Assembly: GCA_900469625.1 (NCBI GenBank)
Contig: UBXV01000031.1
Span: forward strand, 116,130 to 180,129
DNA: 64,000 nucleotides
Source: Hyphomicrobiales bacterium
GTDB taxonomy: Bacteria > Pseudomonadota > Alphaproteobacteria > Rhizobiales > Rhizobiaceae
Direction: 5' to 3'
This document shows positions 33,334 to 42,178 of this stretch, piece by piece; the stretch's first letter is position 1; each line of letters starts with the position of its first letter. A program made the position numbers and the translations under genes. The notes beneath the pieces are model-generated. The model was not told where the DNA came from. It saw nothing but the letters and a program-made list of their open reading frames with translations, and did not search any database.

Positions 33334-34136
33334 AGGTTGGGATTCTATATATTTGCACCGGAAACTACATAAGATTCTGGGACGATTTTTATCGCAGCAG
33401 CGAGAGCCTTTTTCTTAGCGGCGAGAATATAGAAAAACATTACTTCGTTTTTTCTAGCGCTGAGAGCTTGGCTTACGGCGACTGTGACCGCGTACATCTG
33501 TTTCACCAAGAGCAATTGCCTTGGCCGCTCACGACGCTTTATCGGTTCAAGATTTTCCAGAAAGCCCGCGCACAGTTGGAGGAAATGGACTTCCTGTTTT
33601 TCTTCAACGCCAATATGACGTTTCTGCAACCGGTTGGCACGGAGATCCTCCCACAGGGCGAACGCGATTTAGCCATGCTGCGGCATCCTCTTCTGGATGC
33701 GAAACCGCGGTCTCATTTCACATACGAAAAAGATCCTCGATCTCTCGCTTTTATTCGAGACGACGAAGGGGAGAATTACTTTATGGGAGCCCTCAATGGG
33801 GGAACTGCCCGCGCATATCTGCAGATGATTGACGAACTCGAAAGACGCATAGATGCAGATGAGGCGAATGGCGTAATGGCAGTGTGGCATGATGAGTCAC
33901 ACCTCAATCGCTTTGCAATTGACTTCGCCAGCAGAGTACTCCCTTTGAACTCCTCATACGGTTACGCTGAAGGCCGGCAGCTTCCTTATGATCAGAAGAT
34001 CCTCATCTTGGATAAAAGCAGGCATGGCGGTCATAAATTCCTTCGGGGTCAGATTGAGAAAGATGATTCACGCACAGGACGAATCTACCGTGCTCTTAAA
34101 TCAATCTTCGGGGGCAGGTTGAAACATGGGAATTGA
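33330..34136 (+). CDS. GT6-family alpha-1,3-glycosyltransferase (blood-group A/B transferase family)
   Basis: 268 aa from GTG 33330. It has the shape of bacterial GT6 enzymes: KVGILYICTGNYIRFWDDFY, HYFVFSS, LPWPLTTLYRFKIFQKARA, FLFFFNANMTFLQPV, ENYFMGALNGGTARAYLQMI and WHDESHLNRFA. In mammalian GT6 members the metal motif is DxD; bacterial ones such as BoGT6a carry NAN and work without metal. Here it is Asn93-Ala94-Asn95. Such enzymes add Gal or GalNAc alpha-1,3 to a 2-fucosylated galactose. It lies in an AT-richer segment between two methyltransferase-like genes and overlaps both. Confidence 0.8.
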   Translation: MKVGILYICTGNYIRFWDDFYRSSESLFLSGENIEKHYFVFSSAESLAYGDCDRVHLFHQEQLPWPLTTLYRFKIFQKARAQLEEMDFLFFFNANMTFLQPVGTEILPQGERDLAMLRHPLLDAKPRSHFTYEKDPRSLAFIRDDEGENYFMGALNGGTARAYLQMIDELERRIDADEANGVMAVWHDESHLNRFAIDFASRVLPLNSSYGYAEGRQLPYDQKILILDKSRHGGHKFLRGQIEKDDSRTGRIYRALKSIFGGRLKHGN

Positions 34137-34977
34137 TGTGCATTCGGCCAATTTCTTGCGATACGCGTCCAGCCGTAGATCGATCGGGCGAGTACTTACA
34201 ATAGGAAGGCAGGAAGTTCACCTCAGTGAAAAGCAACTGGCTGAGATTGGGGTGGCGCCGCAGCACCGCGGTCAAAAGTATTGTGAAAATCTGCTTATAG
34301 AGAGATTTGGCGCTTCCGAGGTCGAGTCCCTTGATAATTCAGCTTATGAACAAGCCACTTTGATTGCGGATCTCAATAAACCCATTGATCAGGCATGCGA
34401 AGCTTTCGACACGATTTTCGACGGCGGTGCCTTGGAGCATGTCTATGACATACGAGAAGCGTTTCTGAATGTTTCGCGTCTATGTAAGCCTGGAGGACAG
34501 ATTATTCACGTCCTTCCTGCGAATAATTTTTGCGGTCATGGATTCTGGCAATTCTCGCCTGAGGTATTCTTTTCATTATACTCTAAGAAGAACGGCTATA
34601 GTGAAGTCGAAATCTTTCTCGCCGATTTGACGAAGTTAGACGTATGGTACCGCGTGAAACAACCAACTGGCGCAAAGAGAGTTTCAGCTCAATCCCGAAA
34701 CCCAGTGTACGTGTTGGTGCGAGCTTTACGCTCAGATGAGAAATTCACGCATGAGGCGATACAGCAAAGCGATTACGTTCATGAATGGAACAAAGATGAC
34801 GGTGCTTCTCTGGGTTCCACCCCTCGGGTTTCGGCCTACTTGTCGCGGAAACCGCTTGTTTCTAGGATAAGAGGGGCACTTCTTCCTCGCAAATTACGAA
34901 GGCTACAAGAGAAGTCCTTGAGCAGATGGAATCCGTTACTTGAGAAATTAATGATAAGCGATTTTGTTGGTATTTGA
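34126..34977 (+). CDS. Methyltransferase-like protein of unknown target
   Basis: 283 aa, overlapping the GT6 gene by 11 bases. IGRVLTIGRQEVHLSEKQLA forms an unusual nucleotide-binding-like start, then FDTIFDGGALEHVYDIREAF and VSRLCKPGGQIIHVLPANNF show the second half of a class I methyltransferase core. The glycine-rich motif I is not recognisable, so activity is uncertain. The end is basic (RIRGALLPRKLRRLQEKSLS). Base composition is AT-rich like the two genes before it. Confidence 0.65.
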   Translation: MGIDVHSANFLRYASSRRSIGRVLTIGRQEVHLSEKQLAEIGVAPQHRGQKYCENLLIERFGASEVESLDNSAYEQATLIADLNKPIDQACEAFDTIFDGGALEHVYDIREAFLNVSRLCKPGGQIIHVLPANNFCGHGFWQFSPEVFFSLYSKKNGYSEVEIFLADLTKLDVWYRVKQPTGAKRVSAQSRNPVYVLVRALRSDEKFTHEAIQQSDYVHEWNKDDGASLGSTPRVSAYLSRKPLVSRIRGALLPRKLRRLQEKSLSRWNPLLEKLMISDFVGI

Positions 34978-35109
34978 GGCCTTAAGGAGATTTGGAAAGC
35001 GGCCTTTCATTTGCAATAGGATTTGCCGTCAGTTGATAGAACGCCCCCTCCTCGTTTTCGGCGGAGTTGAGAATATCGACGAGGACGCAGGTCCGCCCCC
35101 GCCGTCACA

Positions 35110-36285
35110 TTATTTCCAATTCGTCTTGCCGAACACCGAGCGCAGCAGTTCGAATTCCTGTTCAAGCGGGTAGTGATGGTTGCCGATGAAGAAGCCGTGT
35201 TTGTCGGCCGTATCAGCGTTGCTCAGGTCGCCGGCAACGGAATAGTCGAACCATTTCAGAACTTCGTTCTTGGCAAAGTTGCCCGCGACGATCGGCCGGA
35301 CATCGACCTGTGCCTCGGTGAGCAAGTGAAGCATGTTTTCCCGCGTCACGCCGGAGTCCGGTTCGACAATCAGGCTGAAGCCAAACCAGCTGCTTTGGCC
35401 AATTTCGCGCTGGACCCGCAGGAACGGATAGTCGCGCATCAGCTCAAGGAATTTTTCGGCGTTTTTCCGGCGCTCTTCGACGATCTTGGGCAGCTTGCGG
35501 AGCTGGGTCAATCCCAGCGCGCCGCTCATTTCGAGCGGGCGCAGATTGTAGCCTGGCAGCACGAACCGGAACGATTCCGTAAACGGGTCATCGCTCTTCT
35601 CGGTCGTTACGCGATTAACCTTCGGCAGGTTCCTCGTCCAGCCATGGGCGCGCAAGGACAGCATGACGTGGAACAGCTCCTCGTCGTCGGTCACGACAAG
35701 CCCACCTTCCATCGTCGATATGTGATGGCTGAAGAAGGAGCTGAACGAACCCATCAGTCCGAAAGTGCCAGCCTGCCGGCCTTCGTACAGAGCGCCCATC
35801 GACTCGCAATTGTCTTCGATGAGGGCGATGTCGCGATCGCCGATGATGGCCTTGATGCGGCCAAAGTCATTGGAATTGCCGAGAAGGTTCACGGCCATGA
35901 TCGCTCTTGTATCCGGCGTTATCGCCTGAGACAGTTGATCGAGATCGAAATTCAATGTCTCCGCGTCGATGTCGACAAAACGAAGCTTCAGCCCATACTG
36001 ATGAAGCGGGTAGTAGGTCGTGCTCCACGACACCGCCGGCACGATGATTTCCGCTCCCGGCAGAAGAGGTGAGGCCGAGCGATACCGCAAGGCGGCGACC
36101 ATCAGGAGGTTGGCGGAGGAGCCGGAATTGACCATGACGCAATATTTGCTGCCGACATAGTCCGCAAAGGCTCTCTCGAACTGCGAAACCTTCTCGCCCA
36201 TCGTAAACATGCCAGACTTGATGACGGTCTGGAGGGCCTCGTATTCTTCTTCATCCCAAGTGGAATTGGCTAACGGATAAGGCAT
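35110..36285 (-). CDS. colD: GDP-4-keto-6-deoxy-D-mannose 3-dehydratase
   Basis: 391 aa of the DegT/DnrJ/EryC1 fold but with His188 in FFSHHISTMEGG where aminotransferases have the PLP-binding Lys. That His is the diagnostic catalytic base of ColD, which removes the 3-hydroxyl using PLP and glutamate. The N-terminal segments YPLANSTWDEEEY, SGMFTMGEKV, VNSGSSANLLM and VPAVSWSTTYYPLHQYGLK read like enterobacterial ColD throughout. Its start is one base from the colC stop, and both are downstream of gmd. Product: GDP-4-keto-3,6-dideoxy-D-mannose. Confidence 0.92.
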   Translation of the reverse strand: MPYPLANSTWDEEEYEALQTVIKSGMFTMGEKVSQFERAFADYVGSKYCVMVNSGSSANLLMVAALRYRSASPLLPGAEIIVPAVSWSTTYYPLHQYGLKLRFVDIDAETLNFDLDQLSQAITPDTRAIMAVNLLGNSNDFGRIKAIIGDRDIALIEDNCESMGALYEGRQAGTFGLMGSFSSFFSHHISTMEGGLVVTDDEELFHVMLSLRAHGWTRNLPKVNRVTTEKSDDPFTESFRFVLPGYNLRPLEMSGALGLTQLRKLPKIVEERRKNAEKFLELMRDYPFLRVQREIGQSSWFGFSLIVEPDSGVTRENMLHLLTEAQVDVRPIVAGNFAKNEVLKWFDYSVAGDLSNADTADKHGFFIGNHHYPLEQEFELLRSVFGKTNWK

Positions 36286-36286
36286 A

Positions 36287-37210
36287 TCAGGCTTCCATTG
36301 AAAGGTAGTATTCGTAGGTTTCTCGGATACCGTCGCGAAGCGTCGTGCGTGGCGCCCAGCCCAGCGTCGTCTGTTTTGTTACATCCAGCAGCTTGCGTTT
36401 CATTCCGACCGGTTTTGAGATGTCATGGGCAAAGGCGCCGTCGTAGCCGATCACATCCGCAGCGACCTGGTAGTATTCGTTCACACTAAAATCGTCGCCC
36501 AGGCCGATATTCAGCAAGCTCGGCATGGAATCGAAGTTGGCGATGGCGAAGACGATCGCATCCGCGAGATCTCCGGCGAACATGAATTCGCGCCGTGCTG
36601 AGCCATCCCCCCAAATCTCGACCGATTTCTCGCCGCGCGTCTTGGCGACGTGCAGCTTGTGAATGATCGCGGGTATGAGATGCGAGACGCCCGGGTCGAA
36701 TTTGTCAAACGGGCCGTACAAATTGCATGGAATGACCGTCTTGTAGCTGTGTTGCGGGCTCTCCCTCGTCACATATTCGCACAAGCGCGCGACAGCGCAT
36801 TTGGCCAGGGCGTATCCTTCATTGGTCGGCTCGAGCGTGCCGCTCAGAACCTGTTCCTCACGCAACGGATCCTCGCTGTTTCGAGGATACATGCAAGAAC
36901 TGCCCAAGTTGAGCAACCGCGGCACGCCGGCGGAGCGGGCCGCAAGGACGATGTTGTTTCCCATGGTCCAGTTGTCGGACAGAAACCGCACCGGCTCTTT
37001 GATGTTGGCCTGAATGCCGCCAACGACGCCCGCGGCATGGATCACCACATCGGGGCTCAGTTGCTTGAGAGCATCCTGTGTCTGGTTGAAATCCAAGAGG
37101 TCGAGTTCGCGTCTGCCAGGGGCGACAATGTCGATCCCGGCGGTGCTGCAAAGCGATAGCAGGTTGCGCCCAACCATGCCGCCTCCACCTGTCAGCAGAA
37201 TTTTCGTCAT
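36287..37210 (-). CDS. colC: GDP-L-colitose synthase (epimerase/reductase), ColC/Fcl family
   Basis: 307 aa. Rossmann motif KILLTGGGGMVGRNLLSL, AAGVVGGIQANIKEPVRFL, the catalytic Ser-Tyr-Lys in LGSSCMYPR and GYALAKCAVARLCEY, and RREFMFAGDLADAI are typical of the GDP-fucose synthase family (double C3/C5 epimerase plus reductase). With ColD in the same operon, C5 epimerisation and C4 reduction to GDP-L-colitose is the more likely job. Sequence alone cannot fully exclude GDP-L-fucose synthesis. ATG 37210 is chosen; the longer frame overlaps gmd. Confidence 0.82.
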   Translation of the reverse strand: MTKILLTGGGGMVGRNLLSLCSTAGIDIVAPGRRELDLLDFNQTQDALKQLSPDVVIHAAGVVGGIQANIKEPVRFLSDNWTMGNNIVLAARSAGVPRLLNLGSSCMYPRNSEDPLREEQVLSGTLEPTNEGYALAKCAVARLCEYVTRESPQHSYKTVIPCNLYGPFDKFDPGVSHLIPAIIHKLHVAKTRGEKSVEIWGDGSARREFMFAGDLADAIVFAIANFDSMPSLLNIGLGDDFSVNEYYQVAADVIGYDGAFAHDISKPVGMKRKLLDVTKQTTLGWAPRTTLRDGIRETYEYYLSMEA

Positions 37211-37250
37211 TCTCGTATCTCGCTTTGCAATTCGTGCGGGGACGGCAGCG

Positions 37251-38303
37251 TTACTGGCTTTCCATTTCGCGCAGGTCGTATTCCACCATCTCCCTGACGA
37301 GATCTCGAACGCCGATCTCATGCGACCAGCCGAGTTTCTCCAGGGCCTTGGACGGATCGCCAATCAAGAGGTCGACTTCCGTCGGCCGGAAATAGCGTGG
37401 GTCGACTTCGACGAGCACCTGGCCGGTCGCGTCATCGATACCTGTTTCCTCCACGCCGCTACCCTGCCAGCGCAGGTTGATGCCCACATCGGCGAAAGCC
37501 CATTCGACGAATGTCCGCACCTCGGTGGTTTTCCCGGTGGCGAGTACGTAGTCGTCGGCCTTGTCCTGCTGCATCATCAGCCACATTCCGCGGACATACT
37601 CGCGCGCGTGACCCCAGTCTCGTTTGGCGTCGAGATTGCCAAGGTAGAGTTTGTCCTGCTTGCCGAGCTTGATGGCTGCGGCCGCGCGCGTGATCTTCCT
37701 CGTGACGAACGTCTCTCCGCGCAGCGGGCTTTCGTGGTTGAAGAGAATGCCGTTCGAAGCGTGCATGCCGTATGCTTCGCGATAGTTCACGACGATCCAG
37801 TACGCGTAGAGTTTCGCCGCGGCATAGGGGCTGCGGGGATAGAATGGCGTTGTTTCGCGCTGAGGAACTTCCTGAACCAGGCCATAGAGTTCGGATGTCG
37901 ATGCCTGGTAGAACCGCGCCTTGTCGGTCAGTCCGAGGATGCGAATGGCTTCCAGCAGTCGCAACGTTCCAAGCGCATCCGAGTTGGCAGTGTATTCCGG
38001 CGTTTCGAACGAAACCTGGACATGGCTTTGTGCGGCCAGGTTGTAGATTTCATCCGGCTGCATTTCCTGCATGATCCGGATGAGGTTGGTTGCGTCCGTC
38101 ATGTCGCCATAATGCAGGAAGAAGCGCGCATTCTTCTCGTGAGGATCCTGGTAGATATGGTCGATCCTGCCGGTATTGAACGATGAGGACCGGCGCTTGA
38201 TGCCGTGTACGATGTAACCCTTGTCCAACAGGAATTGTGCAAGGTAGGCGCCATCCTGTCCCGTAACGCCAGTGACGAGGGCTACCTTAGATTTCTCAGC
38301 CAT
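37251..38303 (-). CDS. gmd: GDP-mannose 4,6-dehydratase
   Basis: 350 aa. [20 protein letters not shown] at the N-terminus, [20 protein letters not shown], the ASTSELYG motif with [10 protein letters not shown] (catalytic Tyr/Lys), [19 protein letters not shown] and the [17 protein letters not shown] segment mark Gmd. It converts GDP-D-mannose to GDP-4-keto-6-deoxy-D-mannose, shared precursor of fucose, colitose, rhamnose and perosamine. ATG 38303 is preceded by GGGACAGG. It is the first gene of the minus-strand gmd-colC-colD unit. Confidence 0.94.
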   Translation of the reverse strand: MAEKSKVALVTGVTGQDGAYLAQFLLDKGYIVHGIKRRSSSFNTGRIDHIYQDPHEKNARFFLHYGDMTDATNLIRIMQEMQPDEIYNLAAQSHVQVSFETPEYTANSDALGTLRLLEAIRILGLTDKARFYQASTSELYGLVQEVPQRETTPFYPRSPYAAAKLYAYWIVVNYREAYGMHASNGILFNHESPLRGETFVTRKITRAAAAIKLGKQDKLYLGNLDAKRDWGHAREYVRGMWLMMQQDKADDYVLATGKTTEVRTFVEWAFADVGINLRWQGSGVEETGIDDATGQVLVEVDPRYFRPTEVDLLIGDPSKALEKLGWSHEIGVRDLVREMVEYDLREMESQ

Positions 38304-38672
38304 ACGAACCTGTCCCATGGTTAGCTATAAACTTGTGCCAGCGAATGAGAGCCACGCGGAACGGCGCGGTTTCTGTCGCCAGTAGCTCGCCCATCAAATC
38401 TGCACACTCACACGTCGCAGCCTGTATACGAAAACGGACGCTCAATAAACCACCTGAGTGCAGCTCTACCAGTCTTCTCGAAACGTCGAACCGGGAGGTT
38501 CCAGGCAACGGAGAAGAAGCGATGAAGCTGGCCCTTGCCTGTCGCCCGGATGCCGGTGTCACACTGCGCAGTGCTTTGCTTTGATAGTCGCTAAAGCAGC
38601 GATTGCTGCTTGATCCCTTGCGTTGTGCTATTGTTGCGCGCTCACGACCCGTGTGTCGGCGAGGCGACGGAA
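38304..38672. other. Intergenic region before gmd and the cyclase gene
   Basis: About 370 bases between divergent genes. It has no convincing gene; short open frames lack family features. A cluster of A/T runs near 38330 (TTAGCTATAAACTTG) could hold the gmd promoter, and GATAGTCGCTAAAGCAGC near 38583 precedes the cyclase. No known operator recognised. Confidence 0.55.
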
Positions 38673-40385
38673 ATGCAGCGCAAGCTGGTTGCGATCATGG
38701 TGGCGGATTTCGTCGGATCGACCGCGGCGATGGAGAGCCATGAGGAAGAAGCGGTGGAATGCGTCTCCGCCTGCCTGAGGGCGGTGGGCGATACGGTCGT
38801 GCGCCATGATGGCCGGGTGTTCAACACCGCCGGCGATGCTGTGCTTGCCGAGTTCGGGAGCCCGGTCAACGCCCTTCGCGCTGCCATGGAGGCGCGCAGT
38901 TCGCTCGCAACAATCCCCGATGCGACGCCGAACCACATGCGTTTCGGCTTGCACCTGGCCGATGTCTTTGCCGTCGGCGACGATTTGAAGGGCAATGGCG
39001 TCAATCTCGCCGCAAGGCTGCAATCGGAGGCTGCCGCCGGAGCGATCGAGGTGTCCGAAGCTCTGTATCAGCAAGTCCGCCGGGCATCGCCCTGTGCCTT
39101 CGAGGAAATCGGCGAGCGCCGGTTCAAGGGGGTCACCGATCCGATCCGTGTCTACCGGGTCGGCACGAACATCGACCGGCACCGATTTCTCTCGGCACCG
39201 ACGCGCGAGGCGCCGCCGGCGGCAATGCGTCCGAATTCGGTCATCGTCACGCCTTTCGTGGCGTTTGCGGCCAGTCCGGATGAGCAGTCCTTCCTGACCG
39301 AAGGGCTGACCGATGACCTTACCCTGGAGCTCGGTCGGCTGAAGAGCCTGTTCGTCAGCTCGCGCTCTGCCTCGGTAGCGCTTTCCACTCGCGACCCCGT
39401 CGAGGTCGGACGGGCGCTGGGCGTGCGCTATGTCGTCTCGGGCTCGGTGCGCAAGCTCGCAGGCGCCGTGCGGCTCAATGTGTCATTGTCGGAGACGGCG
39501 AACGGGCATCTCGTCTGGTCGGACCGGATCGAGCGCCCGTTCGAGGAACTGCTTGCCGTGATCGACGAAGTGACGGCCCGGATTGCCGCGACGGTTGCCG
39601 GGCGGATCGAGCAAGCGGAGTTGGTCGCCGCCCGGCTGAAGCGGCCGGACAACATGTCGGCCTACGAATATTACCTGCTCGGGCTCGACCATCACCGCCT
39701 GATCGGGGTGGCCGACCGGCACATCGGCGAAGCCATGCGCTGGTTCGAGCGATCCATGGATGCCGACCCTTCTTTCGGCCGGCCGGTCGCCATGCATGTC
39801 TGCGCCTGGAGCAACCTGCCGGATTTCGACCTGTCGGCCGGCGAAAGGCAGGTCGCGCACGCGCTCGATCTCGATCCCACGGATCCGGACTCCCACCGCA
39901 TCATGGGCGCGATCAAATGCATGGAAGGCGACTTCGTCGCCTCGCGGCATCATCACGAGCGGGCGATCGAGCTGGCGCCGAACGATGCCTATATCGCCGG
40001 GCGATGCGCCGCCTTCTACACCTATGCGAACGAAGCGGAGCGGGCGCTGGAATTGCTCGACCGCGCCGAGGCGCTGGACCCATTCCTGCCGGTGTGGATC
40101 GTCGAGGAACGGGTCGCCTCGCTCTATATGCTCGGCCGCCACGACGAGCTCTTCGCCGTGGCGCGGGCGCTGCCCTATCAAACGCGGCGCACGCTGATCT
40201 ACCGTATCGCCGCGCGGATGGCACGGGGCGATACGGAGCGCGCGCGCCAACTGGTCGCGCAGGCGAAGGCGCTCGATCCGAAGCTGTCGGCCGGTTACAT
40301 TCGCACCCAGGAGTTCTTCAGGGACCGGACGGTCACCGACGCGCTCGTCAACACCGTGCATGCAGCGGGTTTGCCGCTGGCGTGA
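38673..40385 (+). CDS. Class III nucleotide cyclase with C-terminal TPR region
   Basis: 570 aa from ATG 38673. The cyclase domain (about residues 1-170) has KLVAIMVADFVGSTAAMESH with the metal-binding Asp, HDGRVFNTAGDAVLAEFGSP (second Asp), RFGLHLADVFAVGDDLKGNG and VNLAARLQSEA. A central TolB/FlgO-like part (SVIVTPFVAFAASPDEQSFL then TEGLTDDLTLELGRL) and TPR-like repeats with ALDLDPTDPDSHR follow. Rhizobia carry many such soluble cyclases. They likely make cAMP, sensing input through the C-terminal half. Confidence 0.88.
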   Translation: MQRKLVAIMVADFVGSTAAMESHEEEAVECVSACLRAVGDTVVRHDGRVFNTAGDAVLAEFGSPVNALRAAMEARSSLATIPDATPNHMRFGLHLADVFAVGDDLKGNGVNLAARLQSEAAAGAIEVSEALYQQVRRASPCAFEEIGERRFKGVTDPIRVYRVGTNIDRHRFLSAPTREAPPAAMRPNSVIVTPFVAFAASPDEQSFLTEGLTDDLTLELGRLKSLFVSSRSASVALSTRDPVEVGRALGVRYVVSGSVRKLAGAVRLNVSLSETANGHLVWSDRIERPFEELLAVIDEVTARIAATVAGRIEQAELVAARLKRPDNMSAYEYYLLGLDHHRLIGVADRHIGEAMRWFERSMDADPSFGRPVAMHVCAWSNLPDFDLSAGERQVAHALDLDPTDPDSHRIMGAIKCMEGDFVASRHHHERAIELAPNDAYIAGRCAAFYTYANEAERALELLDRAEALDPFLPVWIVEERVASLYMLGRHDELFAVARALPYQTRRTLIYRIAARMARGDTERARQLVAQAKALDPKLSAGYIRTQEFFRDRTVTDALVNTVHAAGLPLA

Positions 40386-40400
40386 TCGACCAAGGCACCG

Positions 40401-41144
40401 TCAGCACGCGCGCGCCAGTGCCACGGCGTCGGCTCCGGCCGGAAAGTGCAGCTGTCCCGACAGATCATTGGCGGCCTGCCAGACCGCGTCGGCCACATCG
40501 CCTTCCCTGGTGATCAGCGGCGGGTTGGCAAAGGCTTCGAAGATCGGACCGGCGAATGCGGCATAGGTCTCGGGGATCAGGTCGGCGATGTCGATGCCGG
40601 CATTGTGCGCAAACCGCGTGCTCGGCGCATAGCCGGGCTCGACCAGCTTGGCGCGCACGCCGAAGGCGGCAAGTTCGTGGGCAAGTGAGCCGGTAAACCC
40701 CTCGATTGCCGTCTTGCTGGCGGTATAGGCGGCGGCAAGCGGCATCGCGGCAAGGGTGACGCTGGAGGTGACGTTGACCACGACGCCGGATCTCCTGGCG
40801 CGGAACTGCGGGATCACCGCCTGCGTCATCGCCATGACGCCGAACGTGTTGGTGTCGAAGACCTTGCGCACATGCGCCATCGGCGTCGCCTCGAAGGCGC
40901 CGACGACGCCGATGCCGGCATTGTTGACCAGCGCGTCGATCGGGCCGCTCGCCGCGAGTGCAGCCGCGATGCTGTCGGGGTCGGTCACATCCAGTTGCAC
41001 GACACGCATATGCGGCGAGCGCGGCAGAATACCCTCGCGCGGCGTGCGCATGGTGGCAATCACGCTCCATCCCTTGGCATGGAAGAGGCGTGCGGTTTCG
41101 AGGCCATAGCCGGACGAGCAGCCGGTGATCAATACGGTTTTCAT
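40401..41144 (-). CDS. Short-chain dehydrogenase/reductase
   Basis: 247 aa from ATG 41144. TGCSSGYGLETARLFHAKGW is the cofactor loop (the TG-x3-GxG form), NNAGIG near residue 81, catalytic Ser in TSSVT and YTASK near residue 144. It is a classical SDR with NADP-like preference suggested by Arg in MRTPREG. Divergent from an AraC regulator gene 97 bases away, which probably controls it. Substrate unknown. Confidence 0.88.
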   Translation of the reverse strand: MKTVLITGCSSGYGLETARLFHAKGWSVIATMRTPREGILPRSPHMRVVQLDVTDPDSIAAALAASGPIDALVNNAGIGVVGAFEATPMAHVRKVFDTNTFGVMAMTQAVIPQFRARRSGVVVNVTSSVTLAAMPLAAAYTASKTAIEGFTGSLAHELAAFGVRAKLVEPGYAPSTRFAHNAGIDIADLIPETYAAFAGPIFEAFANPPLITREGDVADAVWQAANDLSGQLHFPAGADAVALARAC

Positions 41145-41241
41145 GACATATCCCCGGTTGGTTCTGATGGCTGGATCATACCGGGCGCTTTCAGGACGAT
41201 ATATAATTGAAAATCCAAATTTGATTTGTAATAGTCCTGAA

Positions 41242-42147
41242 ATGATCGATCCGCTCTCTGAAATCATCACGCTGCTCAGGCCCCGCGCGGTGTTTGCGAA
41301 AGGCATCAGCGGCGCCGGCCGCTGGGGCGTGCGCTATTCCGACTTCGGCCATCCGGGCTTCTGCACCGTGCTTGAAGGGTCGTGCCGGCTGGCGGTCGAC
41401 GGACAGGAGCCGCTGGTGCTTGTGGCCGGCGATTTCGTCCTGTTGCCGACGACACCCGGTTTCACCATGACGGGGTTCGAGCCGGTGACGCCGACATTCA
41501 TCGATCCGAAATCCGAACCCGATCCCGTTGACGAGGTTCGCCACGGCGACCCCGATGGCCCGCCAAGCGTGCGACTGCTCGGCGGCTATTTCGCCTTTGC
41601 AACTGTCGATGCCGGCTTGCTGGTGTCATTGCTGCCGGCGCAGGTGCATGTGCGCGGTGCCGAGCGGCTTTCAATCCTGGTCCGGCTGCTGACAGAGGAG
41701 GCGGCCGAGCGGCGGGCCGGCCGCGATCTGGTGCTGGCGCGCCTCGTCGAGGTGTTGCTGATCGAGGCGCTGAGGCTGACGCAGCGGCCGGATGCTACAC
41801 CCGGATTGCTGCGCGGACTTGCCGACATACGGCTGGCCGAAGCGATCAGGGCGATGCACGGCCAGCCGGCGCGGTCCTGGACGGTCGCCGAACTTGCCAA
41901 GGCGGCCGGGCTCTCGCGCTCCGCCTTTTTCGATCGCTTCACCCGCAATGTCGGAGTGGCACCGATGGAGTATCTGCTCGCCTGGCGCATGGCACTGGCA
42001 AAGGATCTGCTACGCAATCGCAACGCCGACATTGCCGATGTCGCCGAGACGGTCGGCTACGGCTCCGCCAGCACCTTCAGCACCGCCTTCAGCCGTCACG
42101 TCGGCCAGCCGCCGGGGCGCTATGCGCGCATGGCGGCAGAGGGGTAG
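41242..42147 (+). CDS. AraC-family regulator with cupin-6 sensor domain
   Basis: 301 aa from ATG 41242. The N-terminal cupin_6 domain (RAVFAKGISGAGRWGVRYSD, LEGSCRLAVDGQEPLVLVAG) covers about residues 12-180; two helix-turn-helix motifs follow (WTVAELAKAAGLSRSAFFDR, ADIADVAETVGYGSASTFST). Regulators of this type often activate a divergent oxidoreductase gene, here the SDR gene. The gap holds ATATATAATTGAAAATCC, an AT-rich promoter-like stretch. Confidence 0.9.
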   Translation: MIDPLSEIITLLRPRAVFAKGISGAGRWGVRYSDFGHPGFCTVLEGSCRLAVDGQEPLVLVAGDFVLLPTTPGFTMTGFEPVTPTFIDPKSEPDPVDEVRHGDPDGPPSVRLLGGYFAFATVDAGLLVSLLPAQVHVRGAERLSILVRLLTEEAAERRAGRDLVLARLVEVLLIEALRLTQRPDATPGLLRGLADIRLAEAIRAMHGQPARSWTVAELAKAAGLSRSAFFDRFTRNVGVAPMEYLLAWRMALAKDLLRNRNADIADVAETVGYGSASTFSTAFSRHVGQPPGRYARMAAEG

Positions 42148-42178
42148 GGCAGGGTGGAGCGCTGCGCTGCGCCAGGCC

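Noticed and set aside
35110..36285. Reading this gene as a perosamine synthase or other sugar aminotransferase
   Set aside because: The PLP lysine is replaced by His188, so it cannot work as a normal aminotransferase.
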